Origin: Sesamum alatum
Lineage: Eukaryota > Streptophyta > Magnoliopsida > Lamiales > Pedaliaceae
Assembly (NCBI GenBank): GCA_034509735.1
Contig: JACGWO010000012.1
Span: forward strand, 4,092,001 to 4,156,000
Direction: 5' to 3'
Length of the DNA stretch: 64,000 nucleotides
Shown: piece after piece, positions 1 to 11,070 of the stretch
How the letters are laid out: each line of letters begins with the position of its first letter
How positions within the stretch are numbered: the stretch's first letter is position 1
Made by a program: the position numbers and the translations under genes
Notes under the pieces: generated by a model
Seen by the model: the letters and a program-made list of their open reading frames with translations, nothing else
Databases searched by the model: none
Told to the model about the DNA's origin: nothing

Positions 1-491
1 GGCGAGAACATGTGAGTCGAAGCTATTCTACGGAGGTGGCGCCAGTAATTCCCAGATGGGGCAAACCCAATGGCGCGATCAAACATGAGTAAACGTGTCG
101 ATTCTCTCATGGGTCGGTCAGAAAATGCTGTTCCGCAGAGAATTTCTTTAGCTGTCTCAGGGTGGCTACTGATGACCACGCGCGTAGAGCCGAGGCTAAT
201 GGCCATGAGACGCGTGGCCCCCAATGAAGACGCCGTGGAGGCTAGTTTCCTATGAGCAAGAGGTCCCATTTGGGGTAAAAACCCTAGAAATGGCCAAGAA
301 AATCTAGGGCCTTTCAAGGGGTTTCTAGGGTTTTGGGGAGAGTTCTTCCATGCAAAACCACCTGGTATTAAGCATAGGTTTATGAAGAGAGAGAGAAAGA
401 GTAGCAAAAGATTGAGAGAGCATGCAATTTGGTGTAAGGATACTAATGTGAAACATGGGATCAAGACAACAATTAGCCAAAATGGTTCCAT
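1..491 (-). CDS. CYP78A: CYP78A-family cytochrome P450, N-terminal part (cut by window edge)
   Basis: Read on the minus strand from an ATG at 491-489, the frame stays open for 163 codons to the window edge; the C-terminal two thirds, including the haem-cysteine loop, lie outside. The N-terminus is a long hydrophobic anchor (about residues 4-50). A PGGFAW motif follows, typical of CYP78A proteins just after the anchor, then a KGPR hinge. Later come GATRLMAISLG, the SDRP block and IGFAPSGNYWRHLRRIAST. The last contains the C-helix WxxxR that contacts a haem propionate. Known family role: ER-bound plant monooxygenases of the KLUH/EOD3 group that control organ and seed size; the substrate is unsettled. 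The frame carries no stop or frameshift, unlike nearly every other coding stretch here, so it is probably functional. The family call is firm; the orthologue within CYP78A cannot be decided from this part. Confidence 0.95.
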   Translation of the reverse strand, partial: MEPFWLIVVLIPCFTLVSLHQIACSLNLLLLFLSLFINLCLIPGGFAWKNSPQNPRNPLKGPRFSWPFLGFLPQMGPLAHRKLASTASSLGATRLMAISLGSTRVVISSHPETAKEILCGTAFSDRPMRESTRLLMFDRAIGFAPSGNYWRHLRRIASTHMFS

Positions 492-603
492 TTGATTTTA
501 TCAAAGGAATTTGAGTGAAAAAGAGGTGATGACAATTAGTTGTAATAATTAAAAGCTAATGGAGTTGGACTCTTGGCGTGTGAGGTTGCAAGTGGGATGA
601 TTC

Positions 604-613
604 CTTTATATAG
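604..613 (-). promoter_or_regulatory. TATA box of the CYP78A gene
   Basis: The minus strand reads CTATATAAAG here, a near-consensus plant TATA box about 113 bases upstream of the P450 start codon. This predicts a 5' leader of roughly 80 bases. The assignment is inference from position and sequence. Confidence 0.6.
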
Positions 614-849
614 TATGTGAAAAGTGATGACTCCTATTAATTAATATTCCATCATATACTGGGCTAGATCTGAAATACCATGGCGAGTAATATATAAATT
701 AATTATTTTTAAATTAATTGAAAAGTTTTAGATGCCCCTAGTTACTGATAGTTGTTGTGCAGCCGTTGGATACATGTTATCCATATATATGATGTATTTT
801 TTTCTTGAAAATTCTACTAATATTACACACAAAGAAAATATTAATCATA

Positions 850-1066
850 AAAAATTAGTGATAATAATAAAATTATCGCTAATTATATATATTGGCGGCA
901 CACATAATTTTCATAATTTTAATAGTGACAATATGTAATTATTAAATATTGTCGGTATGTATAATTAGTGGCAAAAAAGTTGTCACTATATTAAAAAAAC
1001 ATACTCATGACAACAAATATAATTGTCATCGTATTATTTTGTCACTAAGTTGTCATACTATAAATG
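850..1066. repeat. Degenerate fragment related to CACTA MITE family A
   Basis: Contains scattered AGTGACAA and TTGTCACTA motifs in both orientations (for example GTGACAATATG and TTTTGTCACTAAGTTGTCA), like the three intact family A copies elsewhere in the window. No clean ends or target-site duplication were found, so this is an old, eroded copy. Confidence 0.4.
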
Positions 1067-1149
1067 TTTCAGTAATTGTAATAAAATCAAAAATTTTCTC
1101 ACATAAGATATATTTTTAAGGAAAACTTTAAAATTATTAATTACTATCA

Positions 1150-1152
<3 letters not shown>

Positions 1153-1183
<31 letters not shown>
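1153..1183. repeat. (TA)n microsatellite
   Basis: Uninterrupted TA dinucleotide run of about 30 bases. Confidence 0.9.
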
Positions 1184-1186
<3 letters not shown>

Positions 1187-1601
1187 TTTGTTTAAAAGTA
1201 ATTGTATGTTCGAATTGGACTAATAACGAGATTAATTAGTTCAAAGTTGAAGTTAAAAGAGAGAGATTGATTTACACTTAAATCTAAGTATCTTTTTCAC
1301 ACCTTTCCACGTGAGAATCATATTCCTAAAACAAGCATTATTATATAAATTAAGCTTCTTTTTTATAATTCAGTGAAATTACTTGAATCCAGGATCTTCT
1401 CTTGCTTTACATCACTGGATCTCAATTTCAAATCCAAATCCAAATCCAAATTTCGTAATTTTCTTTATCGATTTGTTCTTATGGGGGTCTAATAAGAAAG
1501 GTGTTTAAAGGACAAAAATACCCTGTATAGGATTTTAAATTGTTAAATAAAATTGAGATCCGTCACTTTTTAACCGATCCAATCTGGCGACTCGGGCTCA
1601 C

Positions 1602-2353
1602 CACTAAAAAAAGTTTTAACATTTAACCATGATTAATTGCCATGGTTAAAATAAATAGCCATAGTGAATAGTTATTCACCATGGTCATACAACGGTTATT
1701 GATCGTGGTATTTGCGAGTGTGGCTAAATCAGTGGCCATGGCAAAAACATTGTGCTATGGCTCATAACCATGGCAAAAAGAGTTTTCGTGGTGGATAATC
1801 ACAACAAGAAAATATAATATTAGTGACAAAATATCAAATGATAATTTAAAAGTTGTCACTAAAAATATGTATGAAGAGACAATATTTTTCATCTTGTCAC
1901 TATATAATCATTAGTGACAAAAATTATGTATAAAATTATCACTAAATACAATTTGTGACACATCTATAGTGACAACTTAGTGACAACACAATATAGTGAT
2001 AATAATTATTTATTGTCACCAGGTTGTCACTATACATGAGTCACTAATTGTATTTATGCAACTTTGTGCACATCTTTTTATCACTAATAACAATTTTTAC
2101 AAAATAATAGTAATTATTAAAATCATAAAATTCATTACTGTGACAAAATAAACATTTTTGTCACTAAATATATATAATTAGTGACAATATTAAAATTGTC
2201 ACTTGATTTTTTTTGTCGCTAATCTTCTATTTTATTGTAGTGAATCTAGATTTTTGCAACGATTTTTGTTTAACCATGGTTAATGATAGTTTTTACCATG
2301 ATTTTAGTTTGTAGCCAAAATATTTGTAGCCAATAGTGAATTTTCTTTTAGTG
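1602..2353. mobile_element. CACTA-type MITE family B, carrying a nested family A MITE
   Basis: Starts CACTAAAAAAAGTTTTAACA and ends CTTTTAGTG, flanked by the 3-bp target-site duplication CAC (1599-1601 and 2354-2356). CACTA/TAGTG ends with a 3-bp duplication are the mark of CMC/EnSpm elements. The interior is full of CCATGGTTAA and GCCATGG motifs. There is no coding capacity. A second MITE (1800-2242) interrupts it; without that the element is about 306 bp, close to the related copy at 38909-39193. Confidence 0.85.
1800..2242 (+). mobile_element. CACTA-type MITE family A, nested in family B
   Basis: Begins CACAACAAGAAAATATAAT (CACTA with one change) and ends TATTTTATTGTAGTG. It is flanked by AAT on both sides (1797-1799, 2243-2245). 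The interior is built of AGTGACAA/TTGTCACT repeats and matches the elements at 38327-38763 (inverted) and 41817-42273. Non-autonomous, no ORF. Confidence 0.88.
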
Positions 2354-2905
2354 CACTCAGTACTTGGAAAACTGGGAGACGATATGTGGATCCGTAGAGG
2401 TACAAATCTCCGGCCCTATAAATACTCCAGAACCATATGGGGTTAAGATACTTTATTTAGTGAGAGAATATTCTTCCTCTGTATCCCTCAATCTCGCACC
2501 TGACTAATTTAAGTATCGAAAGGTTTTAATTGGAAATCTCCCAACAAGCCTAATAACGTTTGCTCATTTTCTCAACTATCAAATATTTATTCGGATTGGA
2601 TTGTCCTTTGGTCACGGGCTAATTAGTATTGCAATAAGGGACATTTATTTACTAATCTTTTAATTTGTGGACATTTAATATTTAACATAAGTATATTGTA
2701 TATATCCTGAATAATATTATATAACAACTTGCCACAAATGAAAGTAAGGACCAAAATTACATACTTGCTCGAGTGGCCTCTTCTAGTTTTGACTTTCCAT
2801 ATTCAAACAATAAATTCCATTACAGCCCCAAAAACAAATTAGTGCAACATAAGATGAGAGTGTGATGTAATAAAGGTATTTTTAGCCCACGTTTAATTGT
2901 TATCT
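2354..2905 (+). other. Possible LTR remnant and intergenic sequence
   Basis: Holds a TATA-like CCTATAAATAC (about 2414-2424) followed by a leader-like stretch with TTCTTCCTCTGTATCCCTC, a layout common in plant LTRs. A possible left part of the same unit (about 1550-1601) lies on the other side of the MITE. No second LTR, primer-binding site or TG/CA ends could be fixed. No coding frame. Confidence 0.3.
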
Positions 2906-3207
2906 CACTACAATAAATATAATCTTTAACCATGATTAATTATCATAATTAATATTAAATAGTCGTGGCAAATAGTCATTGACCACGACCTCGCAACGGT
3001 TGTCGACCATGGTTTTTGCGAAGGTGACTAAAACATTTGCCATGGCTAAAAGTCATGGCGAATGTTTTGCCACGGCTAAAGGCAAATAAGTTTTTCATGG
3101 TAAAAAAACTAAGTTTTTATTTAACCGTAACTAATAATAGTTATCCCCTATGATTTTTAGCCATATTAATTAAAAATGTAACCGATAGTGATTTTTTTTT
3201 TCTAGTG
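2906..3207. mobile_element. CACTA-type MITE family B
   Basis: Begins CACTACAATAAATATAATC and ends TTTTTCTAGTG, with the 3-bp duplication TCT on each side (2903-2905, 3208-3210). Interior motifs (TTAACCATGATTAATT, GCCATGGCTAAAA, TTTTTGCGA) match the copies at 1602 and 38909. 302 bp, no coding capacity. Confidence 0.88.
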
Positions 3208-3798
3208 TCTATTAAGTAATTCCACTCACCACGCTATGATTTTTTTTTTTTTAGAAAACAATAATTACATGATCATATCAATATATATTTCAATAAATCA
3301 AACAATTGATTAATACATCAATCCAATCAACAAATAGATATAACAGATAATTGTAAAATAAAATATAATAAATTCATATAAAGTGAGATAAATACTTATA
3401 CGTTCGAATCCATAATTTTAAATTTATTTATGAGATCTCAATTTTAATCTTTTCATATCAGATATTTCATGCTCGCTAGATATAGATAAAGGCTTTGAGC
3501 CAAAAAAATATCACAAAGATTTTTCCAACACTTGTATCATATATTTGCTACTACATCATGAAAAACCCAAATTAGTGCGTAATTAGTCATACTTTAATTT
3601 TGGATTAGGATCTAAACATTTTGTCGTTATCAGTCTTGTCAAATAAAAATGTTGTACGACTTGCCAAATCATGCTAGCAGTACATAAATATCTAACCTGC
3701 CAAATAAGATCTTGCATGCCCAATTAAATCACATCAAATGTCTTGCAAATTTATTATATTATTCAATATAATTAAATTTAAAGTCTGATTCAATATAT
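3208..3798. other. AT-rich intergenic sequence, nothing recognised
   Basis: Low-complexity AT-rich DNA with no convincing ORF, repeat boundary or RNA gene. Confidence 0.5.
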
Positions 3799-3978
3799 CA
3801 TTACAAGAAATATAATATTTAATCATAGCTAATTATCATGATTAATACTTAATAATTATAATAAATAGTTATTGACCACAACCACACAATGATTGTTACC
3901 TGTGGTTTTTGCGAGGGTGATTAAAGCATTTATCATAGCTAAAATTTATGGCGAATGTTTTTACCACAACTCTTACTA
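3799..3978. mobile_element. Family B MITE, 5' part only
   Basis: Starts CATTACAAGAAATATAATAT (CACTA with one change). It follows the 2906-3207 copy motif by motif (TTTTTGCGA, GGCGAATGTTTT, ACCACAACTC), then stops where the large CACTA element begins. The missing right half was not found on the far side of that element, so it was lost or lies beyond recognition. Confidence 0.6.
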
Positions 3979-4862
3979 TATAAAAAAAAAAGAACAATTC
4001 GGAGCGGATTTCATGATCGTTCCCTAGTAGGAACAGTCACACAGAATTCGCTGTTGATGCGACAATCCTCTTATATCCCATCCTTTAATTTTGGAACGGC
4101 ATATCCGTTACTACAATCACTCAAATAATTGCGTTACAAGTTCTGTTCCTATTCCCGTGCCAAAAGCGGAACATTAAATATTGTAACACAATTTGGAACA
4201 CTTTTTTAATAATTGGAACAACCATCCTTTGGTAAATGAGTACTGTTCCAAATTTCGTTTCAAAGAAATGAGGTACAATTTGAGACGGTTTTAGCCCTTA
4301 GAATGCTTGTATTACAATACCCATTCCTAAGTATGGTATTTGTGGGATGTAGTTTTCGTTCCAAGTACCGTTGCAATAACCAATTTGCCACGATTCTAAT
4401 AGATAGAAAATGTTGTATTACAAGACCCATTCCAAATACATTACAACGCGTTAAATTTTAACGGCTATTTTGCGCTCCAAACCCTGTGCCAAACCCCGTT
4501 CCTAAATGTGGTGCAACAACTATATTTTAATGGTTATTTTTGAAGTTCCAAGTACGATTGCAAGGCCAGTTCCAAAATTTCTTATGTATATATATATATA
4601 TATATATTTTGCTTTCATTTCACTTATACAAATTGATAATAAATTTCATCAATCTCTCTCTAATTTTCGTTGATCTTTGAAGCTACTTTGATCAGGTAAC
4701 AACCAACTTGAACCTTTTTGGTCAATTAAAATGCATGCAGTACTTATTATTAATAGGTTATATTTGATCTACTTTTGTAAATTAAAATGCATGTTTGAAA
4801 TAATATATATGTATATGTATGTGTAGGACTCATCATGTTAAGACAGTTGAGGAGGTGAATGT
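3979..4862 (+). repeat. 5' subterminal repeat region of the CACTA element
   Basis: Non-coding and dense in variants of GTTCCAA, GGAACG and CATTCC in both orientations. This is the expected pattern for transposase-binding subterminal repeats. A TA run lies at about 4588-4606. The first coding ORF follows at 4863. Confidence 0.65.
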
Positions 4863-6031
4863 ATGAAAAGAGCGAAAAGGACGGGTCTTATGCCGGAGTT
4901 TGAGGATGGTGTTACTGTATTTCTAGAACGGGTCAAGTCTCAACGTGCATATATGGACAGGGAGAAAATTAAGTGTCCGTGTCGGAAGTGTAAAAATAAA
5001 ATTTTTAAAACACCGGACCAGGTAAATTTCGACTTGTATATCAAATGGTTTATGCTGGAATATTATAATTGGACTTTCCATGGCGAGAAGAGGGTGTAGG
5101 AGTACTTTGATGCTGTCACCGCGCCCCCTGTGCTGGAGTTGCAAACTCCATCTGCTCAGGAGGAGGGTAGTACGCACTGGGGTAATGTGGCACAGATGGA
5201 TTGAGGGCAGAAGATGATTTTCGATGTCATCGAGCTAACTTTTTGGTCTTCGTATAACCAGGAGGGTATGTTTTGATGATGGTACGAGGTCCTGTCCTAC
5301 TGAACCAGACTTAGTTCATATTACGACTAGGGGCCCTATGATTATGTATCTGGGTTGTCAGATTATTTTTTTTATGAAGTGCATGTTGCCAACCAGTTGT
5401 TGTGGAACAACTGCACCCAATCTCAGTTGGTGACGGTTGTTGGTTTAGTGAATATCAAGCTGAGAGCAATTTTTTTCGAGCGAACCTCATGATTAGGTGT
5501 CCTAGTAGGCTAATAATATATTTGCACCGCGATCACACCCTGGCCCTCAATTACTATAATACGAAGAAGTTGATAAGAGACTTGAGTTTACCTGTTAAGA
5601 AGATTGATGTGTATAAGATTGGTTGCATGTTGTATTGGAAGGACGACATTGATATGGATTACTGCAAGTTTTGTACAGAAGCTAGGTACCAGCCAAATAG
5701 GGAGCGAAATCCTAGCCTTAAGAAGACCCCGTATACCATTTTTAGGTACTTGTTGCTTACCCCTCGGTTGCAGAGGTTGTATACTTCGGAAGCGACTGCC
5801 GAGCACATGGCGTGGCATGCCAACCATCAGATAGATGAAGGATACATGCGCCATCTATCCGGTGCAGAGGCATGTAGGCATTTCAACTGGGTGTATCTCA
5901 ATTTTGCAGTAGAGCCTCGTATTGTTAAACAAAGGTTATGTACGGATGGGTTCGCACCACACGAACTACGTGGTCATACTTACTCATATTGGCCTGTTAT
6001 ACTTACACCGTACAATCTCCCATTAGAAATG
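4863..6031 (+). pseudogene. CACTA transposase (tnp2), 5' part
   Basis: 4863-5099 encodes a Transposase-associated domain: GVTVFLERVKSQ, CPCRKCKNK with the Cys cluster, and YNWTFHGE. The ORF then breaks at stop codons. A second open stretch (5402-6034) carries the tnp2 core: IDVYKIGCMLYWKDD, CKFCTEARYQ, RYLLLTPRLQRLYTS, MAWHANHQIDEGYMRH and SYWPVILTPYNLPLEM. In the family this protein cuts and joins element ends in the nucleus. The stops and frameshifts between about 5100 and 5400 make it non-functional. Coding stops abruptly at the copia LTR and resumes in register at 15702 with the residues expected next (CMKSEYMFL). Confidence 0.88.
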
Positions 6032-8251
6032 TGAAGGGACAAACGGATTCGCTCCGGAGCGCGCGCGAAAGCCTGTGAATCGAAAATTGCATAAATTAAA
6101 AACAATAATCACCTAATCCCAAGGGTGTGTACCCTTGGATGCTCAACCGGACGTTCGATGTAGCATGTGATAATATTAAAAACATATATTTCACGTAGAG
6201 CATAGATATGAAAAGAAGTACAATGACGTAAAATCCGAGATTACCTTTGTATTTTTTTCCTTGCACGGCTACAAGAGTTGTTCCTCTCCGGATATGTCCA
6301 CTAAGTTCAACATATGAACTTTCTAGAGTAGTCCACACCACACCGGAAGAGATCACATCTTTCTTGCTAGAGAAAAACGGATCTAAGAGGAGACGGTTCA
6401 AGAAGCCAGACCACTATTGAATTAGTGTCTTTTCTTGAACTAACTTTGTTCTTCAAGATGATCCAAGATCAAATGAAGAACAAAGGGAAATTTTATATAT
6501 GTAGAGAGGGCCGAAAATTGAGAGAGAATAATGAAATGTGTTTTTCTTCTTTTTCCTAGAAAAAGATGAAAATGTATTTTTTTTTTTTTTTGGTTGATGA
6601 TTGTATATACTCATATATATACAAAATTAATATGATTATTGGAATGTGTCTAGGTTCATCCAAGAATGTCTACATCCCGATCAATCCCACAAATTCATCA
6701 ATCAAGCCTCCTATCTCATAAGGTATGATTTAATCATACCAAATGAGAGAGGCTTGATTGGAATTGATTTGTCCCTTACCAAAAAGGGACAAGTCAACCT
6801 CACCAAGGCCATGTATGGCCGATTTCACTCTCCAAGAGTGGTAATTTTCGGCCATACCAATGTAGGAAAGAAGTCCAACTTCTTCTTATTCCAAAAGTGG
6901 AATTAACACACCTCTTGGGTCAAAATTTAATGGACCGGGTTTCATTGTAATCTAATTACAACGAACCCAAAATTGAATCCCATTTAATTCAAGGTCCACT
7001 TAAATAAGTCCCATTTAATCTTTTAATCCAATTAAAAGATCCAATTTTCGATTCTTTACATTAACCGATAATTCCCATTTACCGATTAAAACAAAGGCCC
7101 GATACAATATCGGGCCATCCATCCAATGGACAATCCCTTAAGTAATCCAATTACTTATCATCCTCTGAAATTGACTCCAAGTCTATTCTCCACCTTCTCA
7201 GTGATTTGTGTGTGACCCTTTAGGTTCACCCTCAGCTAGACTTTGGCCCGTGTCCAACAGGAGCCCGTTACCATGAGTGGCCGTCTAGCAACTGTCCATG
7301 GCACTAGAGACTATGTGAATGTTGGCATGAACATTTAGGCGCTGATTTCATATGGGTACGGTCCTTCTATCTACTATCTCCCGGTCTTAGTCTAGGGTAT
7401 GGAATTGGGCGTTGGTTCCCATCCTCGACTAGGCATCTATACTTAATACTCGAGACTATGCATGTCTTATTGCATTGACACAAGAAATTATTTCCTGTTC
7501 GACTAACCACTGCGGCCATAGGTTTAAGCAGCATGAACGTATCTCCGAGTGCATAGGAGATACCTCTGTCACATACTGACCGGGGACGGATCCTCTTCTT
7601 GGAACCCACCGTCCTTGCTACACATTCCGACTGCACTGGACAAGGCTTATAATGATCATCTTACAGAATGACTACCTTTCGCTAGGTCCAAGATTCAACC
7701 ATTGTGTGCACTTGACTGCCGTGGTTCCTCAAGTCTGAGGACTACTCCCGTACTATCGGAACCGGGAAAATCCAATCATACCGAACAAGCATCCAAGGCT
7801 TCCATATAATGATCCTCGCGAGTCAGTTCAGGCGGCTCAACCCCAGTTGACCAACCCACCAAGATCGTATAGGCGTCCCACGCCTGTCGCCGATGAAACA
7901 CGATGCTCATCCAATGAATACGACTCTTGGTGCAAATCTCTATAGGACTTTCGATGCCCTGTCCCGAGGTTGTCGACTTGGAATGTTTCAGACCAAACTC
8001 ATTATCAGTTGGTTTCATAAACCACCATCCAATGCGTGGTCCAACTGCATGAGTTGTTAACCGTGGTCTGTGGGCTTTGTTGTGATAGATGTAAAACAAC
8101 ATTTAAACATATGAAAAATGAGCAAAACAAAGAAGGTACCAATGGTAATGAATACTCATTTTATTCATTACATAATATTACATTACATCAAGTTGTCAAA
8201 TAGGTTACAAAATGCTAAACCTATTGGCTTTTTTGGTCACCTATTGTAACA
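6032..8251 (-). repeat. 3' LTR of the copia element
   Basis: 2220 bp, begins TGAAGGG and ends CTATTGTAACA on the plus strand. It aligns along its whole length with 13473-15699. Both copies keep TTGCACGGCTACAAG, CTCTCCGGATATGTCC and GGCGTTGGTTCCC. LTRs this long are unusual for copia elements. Open frames inside (for example 6646-6906) are chance frames. Confidence 0.93.
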
Positions 8252-8263
8252 ATCTCCCACTTG
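8252..8263 (-). other. Polypurine tract of the copia element
   Basis: The minus strand reads AAGTGGGAGAT directly before the TG of the 3' LTR, the standard site for priming plus-strand DNA synthesis in copia retrotransposons. Confidence 0.75.
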
Positions 8264-8288
8264 ACCTAAAGCCAATCACCCATTGACC

Positions 8289-10976
8289 TCAAACCCATCT
8301 TATCCAGATTTGAGTATGGGATACTTGTGACACGGGCTTAGTAAGTGGATCTGCTATGTTTTCTGTGGAGCTAACTCGGTCCATCCGAACATCACCTCTG
8401 CTAACCATTTCTCTGAGCAGATGGTAGCGTCTGAAAATATGCTTGGATCGCCAATGAGATCTCAGTTCCTTTGCTTGTGTTATCGTCCCGTTGTTATCAC
8501 AAAGGATAACTACTGGCTTAGCCATGCTAGCTACTACATCCAACCCTTGGATGTAGCTCATCATCCTAACGGCCACTTTAGCAGCTTTCGAAGCTACTAT
8601 GTATTCCGACTATGTGGTGGAGTTCGCCATGGTAGCCTACTTGGAACTCTTCCAAGTAACCATGCCACCATTTAGTCTGAACACAAAACCAGATTGAGAC
8701 TTGGCATCATCGTCATCCGACTGGAAGCTAGCGTCCCTATAGCCTTATCAATTCTCCATCACGTAGATCAAGAACATGTCCTTAGTTCTTTTTATGTACT
8801 TGAGGATAGTCTTGACCGCACTCCAGTGTGCCTCCCCGGCACACGCTTGATATCGACTTGTCACGCTCAAAGCGAAAGCCACATCAGGTCTAGTGCACTG
8901 GACAACGTACTGAATGCTGCTTACGGCTGAAGCACAAGGGATGTCCAACATCCGTTTAAGCTCCTCATCAGTCTTAGGAGACGGCTTCTTGGACAGCTTA
9001 ATTCCATGCCCCATAGGAAGAAATCCTCGTTTTGAGTTTTCCATCTTGAATCGCTTCAAGACCTTCTCAATGTACGAGGACTGAGCCATCCCTAACATCC
9101 TTCTAGATCTATCCCTGTAGATCTTGATGCTAAGGATGTAGGATGCCTCACCCATATCCTTCATGGAAAATTGTGTTGACAACCAAGCTTTAGTGGTTCC
9201 CAACATCTTAGCATCATTCCCAATGAGCAAGATGTCATCCACATAAAGCACTAGGAACGCAACAGAGTCCCCGCTGATCTTCTTATATACACAAAGATTG
9301 GACTCGTTCTTGATGAAATCATATCCCTGTATGACTTCATCAAAACGTATGTTCCAGCTTCGGGAAGCTTGTTTGAGGCCATAGATGGACCTTTGGAGAC
9401 GACAGACCTTCTGCTTTTCTCCAACAGATGTGAAACCTTCTGGTTGATCAATATATATCTCTTCGTCTACGAAACCGTTGAAGAAGGCAGTTTTCACGTC
9501 CATCTGCCATATTTCATAGTCATACCATATTGTTATGACAACCAGTATTCGAATGGACTTAGCCATTGCTACGGGCGAGTAGGTTTCCTCAAAATCGACC
9601 CCGGGTCATTGAGTGTAACCTTTCGCTACAAGCTTGGCTTTGAAGGTTGCAACCTCCCATCAGCTCCAAGCTTACGTTTGTAGACCCATTTACACCCAAC
9701 GGATTTTACCCCTTTGGGGTGGGTCCACCAGGGTCCAAACCTGGTTTGCACCCATCGAGTCCATTTCAAATTTCATGGCCTCAAGTTACATATTCGAATC
9801 AATGTCGAATATCACTTCTCCATACGTCTTTGGATCATTATTCAACTGACCGGTCAGGCTTAGAAATCCGTACCTATCAGGTGGTTGGGATACTCTGGCC
9901 GACCTACGAAGGACCGGAACATTATCAGTGGGAACTACTAACTCAGATGTCACTGCTGTCTCATGGGGCACCTCACTTGATTCCTCAAGGAGTACCTCAT
10001 CACGCCGACTATCCGATGAAAAATTCTTTTCCAAGAACACTGCGTTTCGCAAGACAAATACCTTTTGCCCGGAGGGATCATAGAAATAATACCCTGCAAT
10101 TTCCTTCAGATATCCAACGAACCTGTATAAACTAGACCTGGAGTCCAGTTTATCTCCCACTAATCTCTTGACGTATGCGGGGCAACCCCACACTTTCAAG
10201 TATTTCTAGGAGGCAGGCTTGCCATGCCATATCTCATATGGCGTATGGGATATCTTGTTTGATGACGCCAAGTTCAAAATTTTGGCCGTCGTCTCAAGAG
10301 TATATCTGTAGAAGGACAAGGGGAGTTCGGTAAAAAACTCATCAGAGATCGGACCATGTCCAACAAGGTCCGATTCCTCCTTTCAGACACACCATTCAAC
10401 TGTGGTGTTCCAGGAGGACTGAGAGAGAATTCCATTCTCTTTTAGATAATCAGTGAATTCGCCACTTAAATACTCTCCACCTCGGTCTGACCGAAGGGCC
10501 TTGATCTTACGACTGGTTTGGTTCTTTACTTCAAGTCTGTATTACTTAAACCTTCCAAAGGCTTCAAACTTGTACCTCATCAGGTAAACATAACCATATC
10601 GTGAGTGATCATCGGTAAAGGTTATGAAGTACGAGTATCCACATCTAGCTTGAGTATTCAATGGCCCATAGACGTCCGTATGGATCAAATCTAACAAACT
10701 GTTGGCTAACGTGCTTTGTCCAACAAAGGGTTTCTTGGTCATCTTTCCCTTTAGACAGGACTCGCAGGTTGGTAGGTTGTCCAAAACGTCTATTTCTAGA
10801 CTCTTTGAGTCCACCAACCTTCTTATCCTATCCTTAGAGATATGACCTAACCTCGCATGCCATATCTGTGCATTATCTTGATTATCATGTTTTCGTTTGT
10901 GTTTTGCAGTCATAATCCAATTAAGCTGTTGAAGTATGTACAAACCGTTTACCAATGTACCAAGCAAATGAGACAC
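8289..10976 (-). pseudogene. Copia pol: integrase, reverse transcriptase, RNase H
   Basis: In minus-strand order. 10976-10542: a GAG-pre-integrase domain (WHARLGHISKDRI, CESCLKGKMTKKPF), then the start of the integrase core (IHTDVYGPL, YFITFTDDHSRYGYVYLM). 10199-9786: the integrase C-terminal region (KVWGCPAYVKRL, GYYFYDPSG, RRSARVSQPPDRY). 9566-8748: RVT_2 reverse transcriptase (QMDVKTAFFNG, YGLKQASRSW, catalytic YVDDILLIG, SMKDMGEASYIL). 8576-8289: RNase H (VVILCDNNG, SKHIFRRYHLLREMV, ADPLTKP). Stops and frameshifts separate the blocks, for example between integrase core and C-terminus at 10200-10540. The element cannot move on its own. Confidence 0.92.
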
Positions 10977-11070
10977 ACCATCATTGATAATATAAAAACC
11001 ACTTTTATTGATGGTGAAAGAATAACCCTCCTTATCCGGGACGGGTATTGATACAATATTCTTTATTATG

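Larger units (their letters stand above)
614..1601. other. Upstream region of CYP78A, no gene
   Basis: AT-rich sequence without a convincing coding frame. It holds a degenerate MITE fragment (about 850-1066), a TA dinucleotide run (about 1153-1183) and a short repeat of CAAATC (about 1428-1450). It ends at the target-site duplication of the first MITE. It is the presumed distal promoter of the P450 gene. Confidence 0.5.

Noticed and set aside
70..255. Plus-strand ORF at the left edge
   Set aside because: It is the reverse shadow of the CYP78A coding frame, which carries the recognisable motifs.
6646..6906. Plus-strand ORF of 86 codons
   Set aside because: Lies entirely in the copia LTR and has no domain; the matching position in the other LTR is broken.
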